Below, in pieces: positions 44,692 through 53,003 of a stretch of DNA of 64,000 nucleotides. Every line of letters begins with the position of its first letter. Positions within the stretch are counted from its first letter, which is position 1. A program made the position numbers and the translations under genes. This DNA is from Micromonospora sp. Llam0 (GTDB lineage: Bacteria > Actinomycetota > Actinomycetes > Mycobacteriales > Micromonosporaceae), in the NCBI RefSeq assembly GCF_003751085.1, contig NZ_RJJY01000001.1, positions 1,302,001 to 1,366,000 of the forward strand, in the 5' to 3' direction. The notes under the pieces were generated by a model. The model made no database searches. It was not told the DNA's origin and saw only the letters and a program-made list of their open reading frames with translations.

Positions 44692-45320
44692 CCGGCGCAG
44701 CCCAGCCGGCTCCCGACGCGCGGGTGCGGGTCGGCGTGCTGGCGCTGCAGGGCGACGTCCGCGAACACCTGCGGGCGCTGACCGAATGCGGTGCCACCGC
44801 CCGGTCGGTCCGTCGCCCCGAGGAGCTGGAGCAGGTCGACGCGCTGGTGGTGCCCGGCGGCGAGTCGACCACGATCAGCAAGCTGGCGGTCGAGTTCGAC
44901 CTGCTGGAGCCGATCCGCAAGCGGATCGCCGCCGGGATGCCGGTGTACGGGTCCTGCGCCGGCATGATCATGTTGGCCGACGAGATCCTCGACGGCCGGC
45001 CCGACCAGCGGTCCTTCGCCGGCATCTCGATGGCGGTACGGCGCAACGCGTTCGGCCGGCAGGTGGATTCCTTCGAGGCTCCGGTGGCCATCGACGGCGT
45101 CGACGGCCCGCCGTTCCACGCGGTTTTCATCCGCGCGCCGTGGGTGGAACGGGTCGGCGAGGACGTCGAGGTGCTGGGCCGGGTAGCCGCCGGAGCGGCC
45201 ACAGGTAGGATTGTCGCGGTTCGGCAGGGCAATCTGCTCGCCACGGCCTTCCACCCAGAGCTGACCGGCGACCGTCGGGTGCACCGACTGTTCGTGGAGA
45301 TGGCCGTCGCGGCAGGCTGA
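44688..45320 (+). CDS. pdxT: Pyridoxal 5'-phosphate synthase glutaminase subunit PdxT
   Basis: 210 residues, class I glutaminase. [10 protein letters not shown] at the N-terminus, PGGESTTI, the catalytic Cys in [11 protein letters not shown], and the His-Glu pair in AFHPELTGD. It supplies ammonia to PdxS in the 12+12 complex. GTG 44688 overlaps the pdxS stop (GTGA), in line with equimolar synthesis. Confidence 0.97.
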   Translation: MTGAAQPAPDARVRVGVLALQGDVREHLRALTECGATARSVRRPEELEQVDALVVPGGESTTISKLAVEFDLLEPIRKRIAAGMPVYGSCAGMIMLADEILDGRPDQRSFAGISMAVRRNAFGRQVDSFEAPVAIDGVDGPPFHAVFIRAPWVERVGEDVEVLGRVAAGAATGRIVAVRQGNLLATAFHPELTGDRRVHRLFVEMAVAAG

Positions 45321-45350
45321 CCCCGCAGGTGGGAAGCGACGGAGGTGCAC

Positions 45351-46100
45351 ATGTCCGGCCACTCCAAGTGGGCGACGACCAAGCACAAGAAGGCGGTCAT
45401 CGACGCCAAACGCGGCAAGATGTTCGCCAAACTGATCAAGAACGTCGAGGTCGCCGCCCGGACCGGCGGGGGTGACCCGGCCGGCAACCCCACCCTGTAC
45501 GACGCCATCCAGAAGGCGAAAAAGAGCTCCGTACCCAACGACAACATCGACCGCGCGGTCAAGCGCGGCTCCGGCCTGGAGGCCGGCGGCGCCGACTGGC
45601 AGACGATCATGTACGAGGGGTACGGGCCGAACGGTGTCGCCCTGCTCGTCGAGTGCCTGACCGACAACCGCAACCGGGCGGCGACCGAGGTGCGTACCGC
45701 GCTGACCCGCAACGGCGGGTCGCTGGCCGACGCCGGCTCGGTCTCCTACCTGTTCTCCCGCAAGGGCGTGGTGATCGTCCCCAAGGGCGAGCACTCCGAG
45801 GACGACGTCATGCTCGCGGTCCTCGACGCCGGCGCCGAGGAGGTCAACGACCTCGGCGAGGCCTTCGAGGTGGTCAGCGAGCCGGGCGATTTGGTCGCGG
45901 TACGTACCGCGTTGGTCGACGCCGGCATCGACTACGAGTCCGCCGAGTCGTCCCTGGTGCCGAGCATGAACGTGCCGCTGGACGAGGACGGCGCCCGGCG
46001 GATCTTCAAGCTGATCGATGTCCTGGAGGACTGCGACGACGTGCAGAACGTCTACGCGAACTTCGACGTCTCCGACGAAATCATGGCCGCCGTCGGCTGA
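45351..46100 (+). CDS. yebC: YebC/PmpR family DNA-binding regulatory protein
   Basis: 249 residues with the invariant start [20 protein letters not shown] and the three-domain pattern of the family. YebC-type proteins are reported both as transcription regulators and as factors easing translation of proline-rich stretches. ATG 45351 follows GGAGGTGC. In actinobacteria ruvC usually comes soon after; here a 4.5-kb island intervenes. Confidence 0.96.
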   Translation: MSGHSKWATTKHKKAVIDAKRGKMFAKLIKNVEVAARTGGGDPAGNPTLYDAIQKAKKSSVPNDNIDRAVKRGSGLEAGGADWQTIMYEGYGPNGVALLVECLTDNRNRAATEVRTALTRNGGSLADAGSVSYLFSRKGVVIVPKGEHSEDDVMLAVLDAGAEEVNDLGEAFEVVSEPGDLVAVRTALVDAGIDYESAESSLVPSMNVPLDEDGARRIFKLIDVLEDCDDVQNVYANFDVSDEIMAAVG

Positions 46101-46117
46101 CCTTCTCGTCGCCTAGG

Positions 46118-46140
46118 ATATACGCTCAGCTGCGATATAT
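46118..46140. promoter_or_regulatory. Putative VapB operator/promoter
   Basis: An AT-rich imperfect inverted repeat: ATATACGC, spacer TCAGCT, GCGATATAT with one bulged base. It lies 23 bases before the vapB start, where VapBC complexes usually bind their own promoter. The nearby TATATTAT could be the -10 region. Confidence 0.5.
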
Positions 46141-46162
46141 TATCGGCCGGGAGGTGTATCTC

Positions 46163-46375
46163 ATGGCCAAGACTCTGCTGGATCTTGATGAGGACCTGCT
46201 GGCGGAAGCCACCGCCGCGCTGGGCACAGGCACGAAGCGGGAGACGGTGACAGAGGCGCTCCGGCAGGCGGTGGAGTCCAGCCGCGAGCGTCGGCGGCGG
46301 GCACTGGCTGACCTTCAGGAGATTGCTGACTCCGGGGGTTTTCACTTCGATCAGCTTGACGAACTCGACCAGTGA
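46163..46375 (+). CDS. vapB: Type II antitoxin, VapB family (DUF2191-like)
   Basis: 70 residues. The N-terminal ribbon-helix-helix reads TLLDLDEDLLAEATAALG and KRETVTEALRQAV. The C-terminal, Asp-rich toxin-binding tail contains GGFHFDQLDELDQ. It should neutralise the VapC encoded next and repress the operon. ATG 46163 follows GGGAGGTG. A paralog of identical length occurs at 49516. Confidence 0.93.
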   Translation: MAKTLLDLDEDLLAEATAALGTGTKRETVTEALRQAVESSRERRRRALADLQEIADSGGFHFDQLDELDQ

Positions 46376-46767
46376 AGTATCTGGTCGATACGAGTGCCCT
46401 GGTTCGGATGCTGCGCCGCCAGGTCGACCCGCACTGGAACGACCTGGCTGCGCGTGGCCTGATCGCGGTCTGCGATCCGGTGCTCGTGGAAGTGCTTACC
46501 ATCGCGGATGCGAAGGCGTACGAACAGGCCGAACGCGGGCTACGCGACCTCTACCCTTGGGTGCCGATACCGGACGACGCCTGGCAGATCGTACGGGCCG
46601 TGCGGACTGAACTCGCCAGCCACAGCGCCCATCAAGGGGTGTCGGTGGCCGATCATCTTGTGATCGCCACCGCGATTCGTCTGAAGTTGACGGTGCTTCA
46701 CCACGATGCGGACTTCGAGACTGTGGCCCGCTTCGTGCCGCAGTTGGCTCAGGAACGGGTCGCCTGA
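46372..46767 (+). CDS. vapC: Type II toxin VapC, PIN-domain ribonuclease
   Basis: 131 residues. PIN active-site acids are all present: Asp6 in LVDTSAL, Glu40 in LVEVL, Asp94 in SVADHLVIA, and Asp112/Asp114 in LHHDADFE. It should cleave specific RNAs (tRNA or rRNA in studied VapC). The GTG start overlaps the vapB stop (GTGA), normal for this pair. Complete and apparently functional. Confidence 0.94.
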   Translation: MKYLVDTSALVRMLRRQVDPHWNDLAARGLIAVCDPVLVEVLTIADAKAYEQAERGLRDLYPWVPIPDDAWQIVRAVRTELASHSAHQGVSVADHLVIATAIRLKLTVLHHDADFETVARFVPQLAQERVA

Positions 46768-47271
46768 CAGCTGCGGCAACGCTAGTTGTGATCAGAGTCC
46801 CTTCGGGTCTCCGGCGAGACCAAGAGAGGGCTGACCTGCGGCACCTTCCCGGCACAGGGTGTCCCGGAGTGATTGCCGCCGTTGAGACGTGTGGAGATGC
46901 CATCCTCACTGGTCAGCGTTGGCACGTATCCGCAGGTAGCACCCGGTGGGTACGGTGACCTGTGGCTTCAGGGATACACAAGCCAGCTCGTGTGCAGCAA
47001 TTCATGCAACCCGCAGAATGGGGGATGCATTTAAGAACTTGTTGGCGCCGAGGGGGATGTTGTGTCGGTTTACCCTTGATTTTTGAGCCGTCGACGGCTC
47101 CAATGGATGGCGACTGTGCGACGGGAGTCGCGGCGCATCGCGCTCGCCTCAAAGCGAACGGCGCTCGGATGTGACCCGAGCGCCGTTCAGACTCCCCGTT
47201 GGTCGGTCAAGGTCCGTTTCATTGATCGAATACAGGGAGTCATGTAGTGACTTTATCGCAGGAGTTTAACG
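46768..47271. other. AT-richer intergenic region without recognised gene
   Basis: About 500 bases between vapC and the small membrane protein. Short frames here have no ribosome sites or family features. It holds a 16-base palindrome (GAGCCGTCGACGGCTC, 47085-47100) and a hairpin at 47156-47188. Base composition is clearly less GC-rich than the flanks, as expected for acquired DNA. Confidence 0.6.
47156..47188. terminator. Perfect 13-bp hairpin
   Basis: GAACGGCGCTCGG, loop ATGTGAC, CCGAGCGCCGTTC. It lies 84 bases before the 44-residue membrane protein gene, and may end a transcript from the vapBC side. Confidence 0.55.
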
Positions 47272-47406
47272 ATGACAAAAGTTTTTGATCCTCGGAGCCG
47301 TCACCGGACGATCATCGACTATCTCAAGACGCTGCCCGGGGTACTCACCGGAGTAGCTGCGCTGATCGGGGCGACAACCGGGCTGGTGGTGGCGTTGCTC
47401 CGCTGA
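47272..47406 (+). CDS. 44-residue small membrane protein
   Basis: Too short for most gene finders but well supported. ATG 47272 follows AGGAG seven bases upstream. The product has a basic start (KVFDPRSRHR), then IIDYLKTLPGVL and a hydrophobic helix TGVAALIGATTGLVVALLR. Similar 'LPGILTG' single-span peptides occur in other bacteria without known function. Codons such as AAA, GTT, TTT and GAT are unlike the neighbouring genes and suggest transfer. Confidence 0.65.
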   Translation: MTKVFDPRSRHRTIIDYLKTLPGVLTGVAALIGATTGLVVALLR

Positions 47407-47423
47407 GAGACGCCGGGAAAGAC

Positions 47424-47462
47424 GGAGCCCTGATCCCGCCTCACGGTAAGGATCGGGGCTCC
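47424..47462. terminator. Hairpin after the small membrane protein
   Basis: GGAGCCCTGATCC pairs with GGATCGGGGCTCC (13 bp, one G-T pair) around a 13-base loop. It stands between convergent genes: the small protein (+) and the DUF397 gene (-). Confidence 0.65.
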
Positions 47463-47491
47463 GGGCCGGCCTGCGGCCTTCGAGTGCAGGC

Positions 47492-47674
47492 TCAGCCGCG
47501 CACCTTCGTCACGAACGCCGACCAAGCGGCCGGGTGGAAGGTCAGGGTGCCGCCGTCGCGGTTCTTGGTGTCCCGGACGTGGACGCGGCCGGGAAGATTG
47601 TCGGCGACCTCGACGCATTCGCCGGTGCCGGTGCTGCGGGTGCTCGTCCGCCAGCGCGGCTCACTTGTGCTCAT
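47492..47674 (-). CDS. DUF397 domain protein
   Basis: 60 residues. The DUF397 signature is present: W+ -STRS near the start, CVEVADNLPGRVHVRDTK in the middle, and FHPAAWSAFVTKVR at the end. These small proteins are paired with XRE/DUF5753 regulators across actinomycetes, often many copies per genome, and probably form partner systems affecting development or antibiotic production. ATG 47674 overlaps the regulator stop by 14 bases. Confidence 0.93.
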   Translation of the reverse strand: MSTSEPRWRTSTRSTGTGECVEVADNLPGRVHVRDTKNRDGGTLTFHPAAWSAFVTKVRG

Positions 47675-48446
47675 GAAGCATCCTCAGGATCACGTCTCGG
47701 GTCTGGACCACGGGTAGGGCCAGCGCGTCAATCTCCTCCCAGGCTAGTTCCAGGTGCCTGAGGTCGCCACGCGCGGCCGCCACGTGGCCGCTCAGCTGAT
47801 CGTCCATGTAGGCCGACCGGCGGCCGTCCGGCATGCTGGCGATGACGAATGCCCCGGACAGCCCGACGTGTATTCCCTCCGACTCGGCGGGGATCATCCG
47901 GATCCGCACGTGCGGTCGGTGACCCACATCCACGAGGTGACCGAGCTGCTCCTTCAGGACGTCACGCGGCCCACGCCGCAGGGTCACCTCGCCGATGATC
48001 GCGGAGAGCGCGACCGGGTCGTCCCGGTCGATCGTGGCCGCCTGGCGCTCGCGCCGCTTGGCGACCAGCCCGTCGACCTTCCCGGCGTTCGCCGGCACGG
48101 CGGAAAAAACCGCGCGCATGTACGACTCGCACTGCAACAGCCCCGGCACCAACATCGGCCCCCACGAGCGCAGTAGGGCCGCACGCCGCTCCAGGTCGAA
48201 CCATGACCGTAGCCACGGCTGCCGGTCCTCCCGTTCCTCCTTGGCCGCTCGTTGGATCTCATCGCCGGTGCCGAAGAACTCGTCCATGCGCCCCGCTGTG
48301 CCTTCCTGCGGCACTAGCTTTCCCGACTCGAAGGACTGCACCAGGGACTTCGACACGCCGATCGCCGCCGCGAGCCGGTCCTGAGCCATCTTGCGGCTGG
48401 TCCGCAGCTCGCGCAGACGAGCTGGAAGGGAAGGTAGATCATTCAC
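47661..48446 (-). CDS. XRE-family regulator with DUF5753 domain
   Basis: 261 residues. The N-terminal helix-turn-helix (about 5-60) contains LRELRTSRKMAQDRLAAAIG and KSLVQSFESGK. The C-terminal DUF5753 domain (about 85-255) has WFDLERRAALLRSWGPMLVPG and IPAESEGIHVGLSGAF. It probably regulates itself and is partnered with the DUF397 protein encoded immediately after. GTG 48446 is eight bases after GGGGTG; GTG 48455 is possible. Divergent from the two unknown genes at 48588 and 49012. Confidence 0.88.
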   Translation of the reverse strand: MNDLPSLPARLRELRTSRKMAQDRLAAAIGVSKSLVQSFESGKLVPQEGTAGRMDEFFGTGDEIQRAAKEEREDRQPWLRSWFDLERRAALLRSWGPMLVPGLLQCESYMRAVFSAVPANAGKVDGLVAKRRERQAATIDRDDPVALSAIIGEVTLRRGPRDVLKEQLGHLVDVGHRPHVRIRMIPAESEGIHVGLSGAFVIASMPDGRRSAYMDDQLSGHVAAARGDLRHLELAWEEIDALALPVVQTRDVILRMLHEHK

Positions 48447-48587
48447 GATTATCACCCCGAATGGTCGGTCGACAGGTGTGCCATCGTCGCGCAGTGGCCG
48501 AAACCATCTTCCGCTTACTGCCGGGAACAGTCCAGGGTGGAAATCGACGGAAGTGCAACCCGGTCGACTCCACCCGAGGGGGTACGG

Positions 48588-49019
48588 ATGATCAGGAACG
48601 ACGGATTCGGTGGTGAACCACGCCTCGCGCGATATCGATCTTTCCAACACGACCCGAACGACACGTCGAGCGCGGAGAGCACGGAGAGCACGGAAGCCCT
48701 CCCGCCTGCTCCGCCCAGGTCGGCAGAGTCCTCGGTGGCCGCCCGGTCCCCGGAGCTGTCCCGGGCGGTCCACGACGCGAACTCGACCGCCCGTACCCAC
48801 ATCCCGAACCGGACCACCGGGGAATGCCACCGGTGCGGCGGCGTACCCGGACCCTGCCGGCCGTTCCGGCGGGCGATCGCCATCCTGGACCGGTGGGACC
48901 CGAGTAATGCCCGGCGGATTCGCGCCGTACTGCATCTTTCCGGGCTGATGACCGCCGGCTACCCGCACGACGGCCGTGACGAGTCCGCCGAGTCGTACGG
49001 AGCGTCGGAGGATGCCTGA
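48588..49019 (+). CDS. Uncharacterised protein with CxxC...C cluster
   Basis: 143 residues. The N-terminal two thirds are low-complexity, Ser/Glu/Pro/Ala-rich. The C-terminal part has GECHRCGGVPGPCRPFRRAI, a possible metal-binding cysteine set, then LDRWDPSNARRIRAVL. Small proteins with this end are often found beside DUF5753/DUF397 genes in actinomycetes. ATG 48588 follows GAGGGGG. Its stop overlaps the next gene by 8 bases. Confidence 0.65.
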   Translation: MIRNDGFGGEPRLARYRSFQHDPNDTSSAESTESTEALPPAPPRSAESSVAARSPELSRAVHDANSTARTHIPNRTTGECHRCGGVPGPCRPFRRAIAILDRWDPSNARRIRAVLHLSGLMTAGYPHDGRDESAESYGASEDA

Positions 49020-49356
49020 CGACGAAGCTCTGGTGTGCCCGGGGGATCTCGTGGCGCTGCGGCAGTGTGACCACGTGGACGCTGACCGCCCGGTCCGGCT
49101 CCGGGTTGAGGAGGTATGGCCGTCCCCGGAGTGGTTCTCGTGGGTGACGCTCTACGGTCGGGAGGTCAGCGACGACCCACGGCGGCACGGCAGCATCACC
49201 AGCGTGCGGGCGTACCGCGACGCGTTGCGCCAGCCCGGGGCGGTCACCAGGACGCCCGCCCCGGTGTGCGCCTACTGCCGCGAGCGACTCGCGACGGGCA
49301 GTCCCATCGTTTCCTCTGCCCCTCCTCGGGACCCGACGCTTCCGGGTCCCTCCTGA
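49012..49356 (+). CDS. Uncharacterised small protein with C-terminal CxxC
   Basis: 114 residues. The first half has a beta-rich pattern (CPGDLVALRQCDHVD, VEEVWPSPEWFSWVTLYG). A CAYC pair lies near residue 88, then a Pro-rich end. No family was recognised. ATG 49012 overlaps the previous gene; the GGAG is only two bases away, so the start could differ. It is probably cotranslated with the upstream gene. Confidence 0.55.
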   Translation: MPDDEALVCPGDLVALRQCDHVDADRPVRLRVEEVWPSPEWFSWVTLYGREVSDDPRRHGSITSVRAYRDALRQPGAVTRTPAPVCAYCRERLATGSPIVSSAPPRDPTLPGPS

Positions 49357-49385
49357 ACGCCCCGGGGCCTAGCACTCATTGAGCC

Positions 49386-49423
49386 TGATGCCACAGGTGC
49401 ATCTTGATGCACCTGTGGCATCA
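49386..49423. repeat. Perfect 18-bp inverted repeat
   Basis: TGATGCCACAGGTGCATC, two T, then the exact reverse complement. It is AT-richer than its surroundings, 30 bases after a stop codon and 93 bases before the orphan vapB. It could be a terminator, an operator, or the trace of a mobile element end. Confidence 0.75.
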
Positions 49424-49515
49424 AGCCGTCGGAGGCACTATGGGGTCCCGAGAGCCGGCACGGGCACAACGTGCACCTGCTGGCCGTGCCGAGAACCTTT
49501 TCCTGGGAGATGTCC

Positions 49516-49728
49516 ATGGCCGCGACGCACCTGCATCTTGATGAGGACCTGTTGGCGGAAGCCGCTGGCGCGTTGGGCACGACCACGGAGCGGGAGACGG
49601 TGACCGACGCTCTCCGACAGGTGGTGAAAGCAAGCCGCGAACGGCGGCGACGAGCACTGGCTGACCTGCAGGAGATCGCCGCCTCCGGTGGCTTCCACCT
49701 CGACCGCCTCGATGAACTCGACCGGTGA
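49516..49728 (+). CDS. Orphan VapB-family antitoxin (paralog of the 46163 gene)
   Basis: 70 residues, same length and clearly homologous to the intact vapB: LHLDEDLLAEAAGALG, ERETVTDALRQVV and GGFHLDRLDELDR. It should still fold as a ribbon-helix-helix protein with a toxin-binding tail. ATG 49516 aligns with the start of the paralog; ATG 49510 is also in frame. The toxin gene that should follow is broken. Confidence 0.85.
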   Translation: MAATHLHLDEDLLAEAAGALGTTTERETVTDALRQVVKASRERRRRALADLQEIAASGGFHLDRLDELDR

Positions 49729-49941
49729 GACCAACTGGTCGACACCGGAGTCTTGCGCTGCACGCCCTCGCTGCCGGGATACGCGAATGTGGCCACGACT
49801 GCCTGCCGCTCGGTGCCGCGCGGTTTGACAACGTCTCCTAGCGTCACGGGGACGTCAAAGATCACTTGAGCCGGCGGCTCTCCACTGTCGTGGTTCGGGT
49901 GCGCAGATCCAGTCGCAAACAGAGCCGGAAACGAGGACACG
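49725..49941 (+). pseudogene. Remnant of a vapC toxin gene
   Basis: Immediately after the orphan vapB, the sequence GTGAGACCAACTGGTCGACA aligns with the start of the intact vapC (GTGAAGTATCTGGTCGATAC) but carries one extra base. The VDTxxL active-site frame is therefore shifted. Only about 35 bases remain alike; the rest of the gene, including the Glu and Asp motifs, is missing. The remaining bases to 49941 show no gene. Confidence 0.6.
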
Positions 49942-50514
49942 ATGGCCAACAGGAAACTCGCTGCCGCAGTTGCCCAGATCGCCGTGCTCGGCGTTCTCGG
50001 GCTCATCGCCACAGGCTGTTCGTCGACGGAGGGGACGCCGTCGTCGAGCGTCGAGGAGACAACGGCGCCATCGCAGGCCGACGAGCCGGCCGACGGCGCG
50101 GACGCTGGCGGTGACACCAGCACCGCGGCGGATCCACTACCGTTCACCGAGGAACTCAACGGCCGCAGGCTCACCGTCGAATCGTTCGGCACATCCGCCG
50201 CCGGCTCCCCACTGTGGGAGGTCGGCGAGGGTAACGAGGTGCTGTACCTCCAGGTGAAGATCGAGAACATCGACGCCGATCCCTGGGAGTCGAACGTCGT
50301 GCAGTTCTTCCTCCTCGACGAGTCGGACGAAACCTACGCCCCGTCCTTCTACGACGCCGAGGTCGGGAAAGCCCCGGACGCGGTCACCCTCGCCCCCGGT
50401 GATTCGGCCGAGGGGTACGTCCCGTTCGAGGTGCCGGCCGGCACCACCGGCCTGCGTCTGGAGTACGCGGTCGACCTGAGCCAGAACGCGGTTATCGGCG
50501 TACAGCTGAACTGA
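49942..50514 (+). CDS. Secreted lipoprotein, DUF4352-like
   Basis: 190 residues. A signal peptide (about 1-25) ends in the lipobox LIATGC (Cys26). An acidic Ser/Glu/Ala linker (27-65) follows, then a beta-sandwich-like domain with LYLQVKIENIDADPWESN, FFLLDESDETYAPSF and VPAGTTGLRLEY, the DUF4352 pattern. It is probably anchored outside the membrane; the role is unknown. ATG start at 49942. Last gene of the island before ruvC. Confidence 0.83.
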   Translation: MANRKLAAAVAQIAVLGVLGLIATGCSSTEGTPSSSVEETTAPSQADEPADGADAGGDTSTAADPLPFTEELNGRRLTVESFGTSAAGSPLWEVGEGNEVLYLQVKIENIDADPWESNVVQFFLLDESDETYAPSFYDAEVGKAPDAVTLAPGDSAEGYVPFEVPAGTTGLRLEYAVDLSQNAVIGVQLN

Positions 50515-50580
50515 CGTACCGGCCGGGTGGCTCCGGTACGCGTGTCGGCTGTCCCGGCCCGCTGCCGGTTGGCTAGGGTG

Positions 50581-50599
50581 TCGAACACACGTACGTGTG
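50581..50599. promoter_or_regulatory. SOS-box-like element and palindrome upstream of ruvC
   Basis: TCGAACACACGTACGT resembles the actinobacterial LexA box (GAAC-N4-GTTC) with one mismatch. Overlapping it, CACACGTACGTGTG (50586-50599) is a perfect palindrome. It lies 30-48 bases before the ruvC start, and TAGGGT just upstream could be a -10 element. SOS control of ruvCAB is known in other bacteria. Confidence 0.5.
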
Positions 50600-50628
50600 G
50601 CGGTGGTGTCGGCTGGGGAGGAACTACG

Positions 50629-51156
50629 GTGCGGGTGCTCGGGGTCGATCCCGGCCTGACGAGGTGCGGGGTCGGCGTGGTGGAGGGCGTGCCGGGCCGG
50701 CCGTGCCGGCTGGTCGCGTACCACGTGGTGCAGACCGACCCCGCCGACGACCTGCCGGACCGACTGCTGCGCCTCGACGAGCGACTGACCGCCCTGGTCG
50801 CCGAGCACCAGCCGGACGCCGTGGCGGTCGAGCGGGTGTTCAGCCAGCACAACGTGCGTACCGTGATGGCCACCGCGCAGGCCAGCGCGGTGGCCGTGCT
50901 GGCCGGCGCGCGGGCCGGGCTGCCGGTGCGGACCTACACCCCGAGCGAGGTGAAGGCGGCGGTGACCGGGTCCGGTCAGGCCGACAAGGCCCAGGTGACC
51001 GCGATGGTCACCCGGCTGCTGCGGCTGGACCGCCCACCCCGCCCGGCGGACGCCGCCGACGCGCTCGCCCTGGCGATCTGCCACATCTGGCGAGGTGGTA
51101 CGCATGACCGGCTGGCCGCCGCACAGCGGGCGGCCCGAAGCGGAGGTGCCCGATGA
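50629..51156 (+). CDS. ruvC: Crossover junction endodeoxyribonuclease RuvC
   Basis: 175 residues. Catalytic acids: Asp7 in [10 protein letters not shown], Glu in VAVERVF (about 68), and the Asp pair in [14 protein letters not shown] (about 141-147). It resolves Holliday junctions held by RuvAB. GTG 50629 follows GGGGAGG. First gene of ruvCAB, with ruvA overlapping its stop. Confidence 0.97.
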   Translation: MRVLGVDPGLTRCGVGVVEGVPGRPCRLVAYHVVQTDPADDLPDRLLRLDERLTALVAEHQPDAVAVERVFSQHNVRTVMATAQASAVAVLAGARAGLPVRTYTPSEVKAAVTGSGQADKAQVTAMVTRLLRLDRPPRPADAADALALAICHIWRGGTHDRLAAAQRAARSGGAR

Positions 51157-51755
51157 TCGCGAGTCTGCGCGGGGTGGTGCTGGCGGTCGCGCCGGACAGC
51201 GCGGTGATCGAGGTCGGCGGGGTCGGCCTGGCGGTGCACTGCGCCCCGGGCACCCTGGCCAACCTGCGCCCCGGCGGCCCGGCCCGGCTGGCCACCAGCC
51301 TGGTGGTCCGCGAGGACTCGCTCACCCTGTACGGCTTCGCCGACGACGACGAGAAGCAGCTGTTCGAGCTGCTGCAGACGGCCAGCGGGGTCGGGCCCCG
51401 GCTGGCCCAGGCGGTGCTGTCGGTGCTCACCCCGGACGCGGTGCGTAAGGCGATCGCGAACGCCGACACGGCGGCGCTGACCCGGGTGCCGGGGATCGGC
51501 AAGAAGGGCGCCGAGCGGCTGGTGCTGGAGCTGCGGGACCGGGTCGGGCCGGTGTCGGTGGGTGCCGACGGCACGGCCGGGGTGACCGCCGGGGCCTGGC
51601 CGGAGCAGGTCCGGCAGGCGTTGGTCGGGCTGGGCTGGACCGCCGGGCAGGCCGACCAGGCGGTGGCCGCCGTGGCGGAGAGCCTGGACGGCCCGCCGCC
51701 GCCGGTCCCGGTGCTGCTCAAGCAGGCGATCAGGCTGTTGGGTAAGAGCCGGTGA
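51153..51755 (+). CDS. ruvA: Holliday junction branch migration protein RuvA
   Basis: 200 residues. OB domain (1-62) with the start MIASLRGVV and [14 protein letters not shown], two helix-hairpin-helix units ([29 protein letters not shown]), and a C-terminal domain III that contacts RuvB. It binds the four-way junction. The ATG start overlaps the ruvC stop. Confidence 0.97.
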   Translation: MIASLRGVVLAVAPDSAVIEVGGVGLAVHCAPGTLANLRPGGPARLATSLVVREDSLTLYGFADDDEKQLFELLQTASGVGPRLAQAVLSVLTPDAVRKAIANADTAALTRVPGIGKKGAERLVLELRDRVGPVSVGADGTAGVTAGAWPEQVRQALVGLGWTAGQADQAVAAVAESLDGPPPPVPVLLKQAIRLLGKSR

Positions 51756-52858
51756 GTGACGACGTCGAGGGCCTGGTGTCGGCGTACGCCAGTGACGCCG
51801 AACGCGACGCGGAGGTCAGTGTCCGTCCGCGTCGGCTGGCCGAGTTCATCGCCCAGCACCGGGTCCGTGACCAGCTGGACCTGCTGCTGCGGGGCGCGAT
51901 GGGCCGGGGGGCGCCGCCGGACCACATCCTGCTCAGCGGCCCGCCGGGGCTGGGCAAGACGACGCTGGCCAACATCGTCGCCGCCGAGCTGGGCTCGGGT
52001 ATCCGGGTGACCAGTGGGCCGGCGATCGAACGCTCCGGTGATCTGGCGGCGATCCTGACCAGCCTGGCCGAGGGCGACGTGCTGTTCATCGACGAGATCC
52101 ACCGGATCGCCCGGCCGGCCGAGGAACTGCTCTACAGCGCGATGGAGGACTTCCGGGTCGACGTGGTGGTCGGCAAGGGTCCGGGTGCGACGGCGATCCC
52201 GCTGGACGTGGAGCCGTTCACCCTGGTCGGTGCGACCACCCGGGCCGGTCTGCTGACCGGGCCGATGCGCGACCGGTTCGGGTTCGTCGCGCATCTGGAC
52301 TTCTACGAGTCGACCGAGCTGGAGGTGCTGCTGACCCGGTCGGCGGGGATTCTCGCGGTGCCGATCACGCCGGACGGGGCGGCGGAGATCGCCGGCCGGT
52401 CCCGGGGGACCCCGCGGATCGCCAACCGGCTGCTGCGCCGGGTCCGCGACTACGCCGAGGTGCGGGCGGCCGGGGTGGTCGACCGGGAGACCGCCCGGGC
52501 GGCGTTGGCCGTGTACGACGTCGACGAACTGGGTCTGGACCGGCTGGACCGGGCGGTGCTGACCGCGTTGATCGGCTCGTTCGGTGGCGGCCCGGTCGGG
52601 TTGTCCACCCTGGCGGTGGCGGTGGGGGAGCAGCCGGACACCGTCGAGGAGGTCTGCGAGCCGTTCCTGGTGCGGGCGGGGCTGCTGGCCCGTACCCCCC
52701 GGGGGCGGGTGGCGACCGAGGCGACCTGGCGGCATTTCGGCCGGGTGCCGCCGCCGGGCACGCTCGGCGGCCCGGCCGTGCCGGGTGTTCAGTCCCGGGC
52801 CGGTACGGCTGGCGGCGCGGTGCCCAATCCGCCGGATTTATTCGCAGATGAGGCTTAG
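51752..52858 (+). CDS. ruvB: Holliday junction branch migration ATPase RuvB
   Basis: 368 residues. Walker [13 protein letters not shown] (about 70-81), Walker B LFIDEIHR, sensor 1 GATTRAG and the arginine finger region [10 protein letters not shown]-terminal winged helix. It forms the hexameric motor for branch migration. GTG 51752 overlaps the ruvA stop. The tail beyond residue 340 is Gly/Ala/Pro-rich and variable. Confidence 0.97.
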   Translation: MSDDVEGLVSAYASDAERDAEVSVRPRRLAEFIAQHRVRDQLDLLLRGAMGRGAPPDHILLSGPPGLGKTTLANIVAAELGSGIRVTSGPAIERSGDLAAILTSLAEGDVLFIDEIHRIARPAEELLYSAMEDFRVDVVVGKGPGATAIPLDVEPFTLVGATTRAGLLTGPMRDRFGFVAHLDFYESTELEVLLTRSAGILAVPITPDGAAEIAGRSRGTPRIANRLLRRVRDYAEVRAAGVVDRETARAALAVYDVDELGLDRLDRAVLTALIGSFGGGPVGLSTLAVAVGEQPDTVEEVCEPFLVRAGLLARTPRGRVATEATWRHFGRVPPPGTLGGPAVPGVQSRAGTAGGAVPNPPDLFADEA

Positions 52859-52872
52859 ATTATCTCGTGATC

Positions 52873-52903
52873 TGAACGTGATCCGTGCCGATCACGGAGT
52901 TCA
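52873..52903. terminator. Hairpin after ruvB
   Basis: TGAACGTGATC pairs with GATCACGGAGTTCA (GTGATC/GATCAC stem plus TGAAC/GTTCA, three-base bulge, six-base loop). It is followed by TAGACT (52917-52922), which could be the -10 of a yajC promoter. Confidence 0.5.
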
Positions 52904-53003
52904 CAGTCACAGCGACTAGACTCGCCGCGGTCTGTACGGCACGTGAGATCCCGCCTCCGCAGAGCGTAACGGCGTCGCGAGTGGCTGACGAAAGGTTGTT
53001 GTT

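Noticed and set aside
46962..47174. 70-codon open frame between vapC and the small membrane protein
   Set aside because: No ribosome site, no recognisable pattern, and it runs into a terminator-like hairpin.
47661..48446. XRE/DUF5753 + DUF397 pair as a classical toxin-antitoxin system
   Set aside because: No toxin domain is visible; these pairs are widespread regulators in actinomycetes, so only a partner system is claimed.
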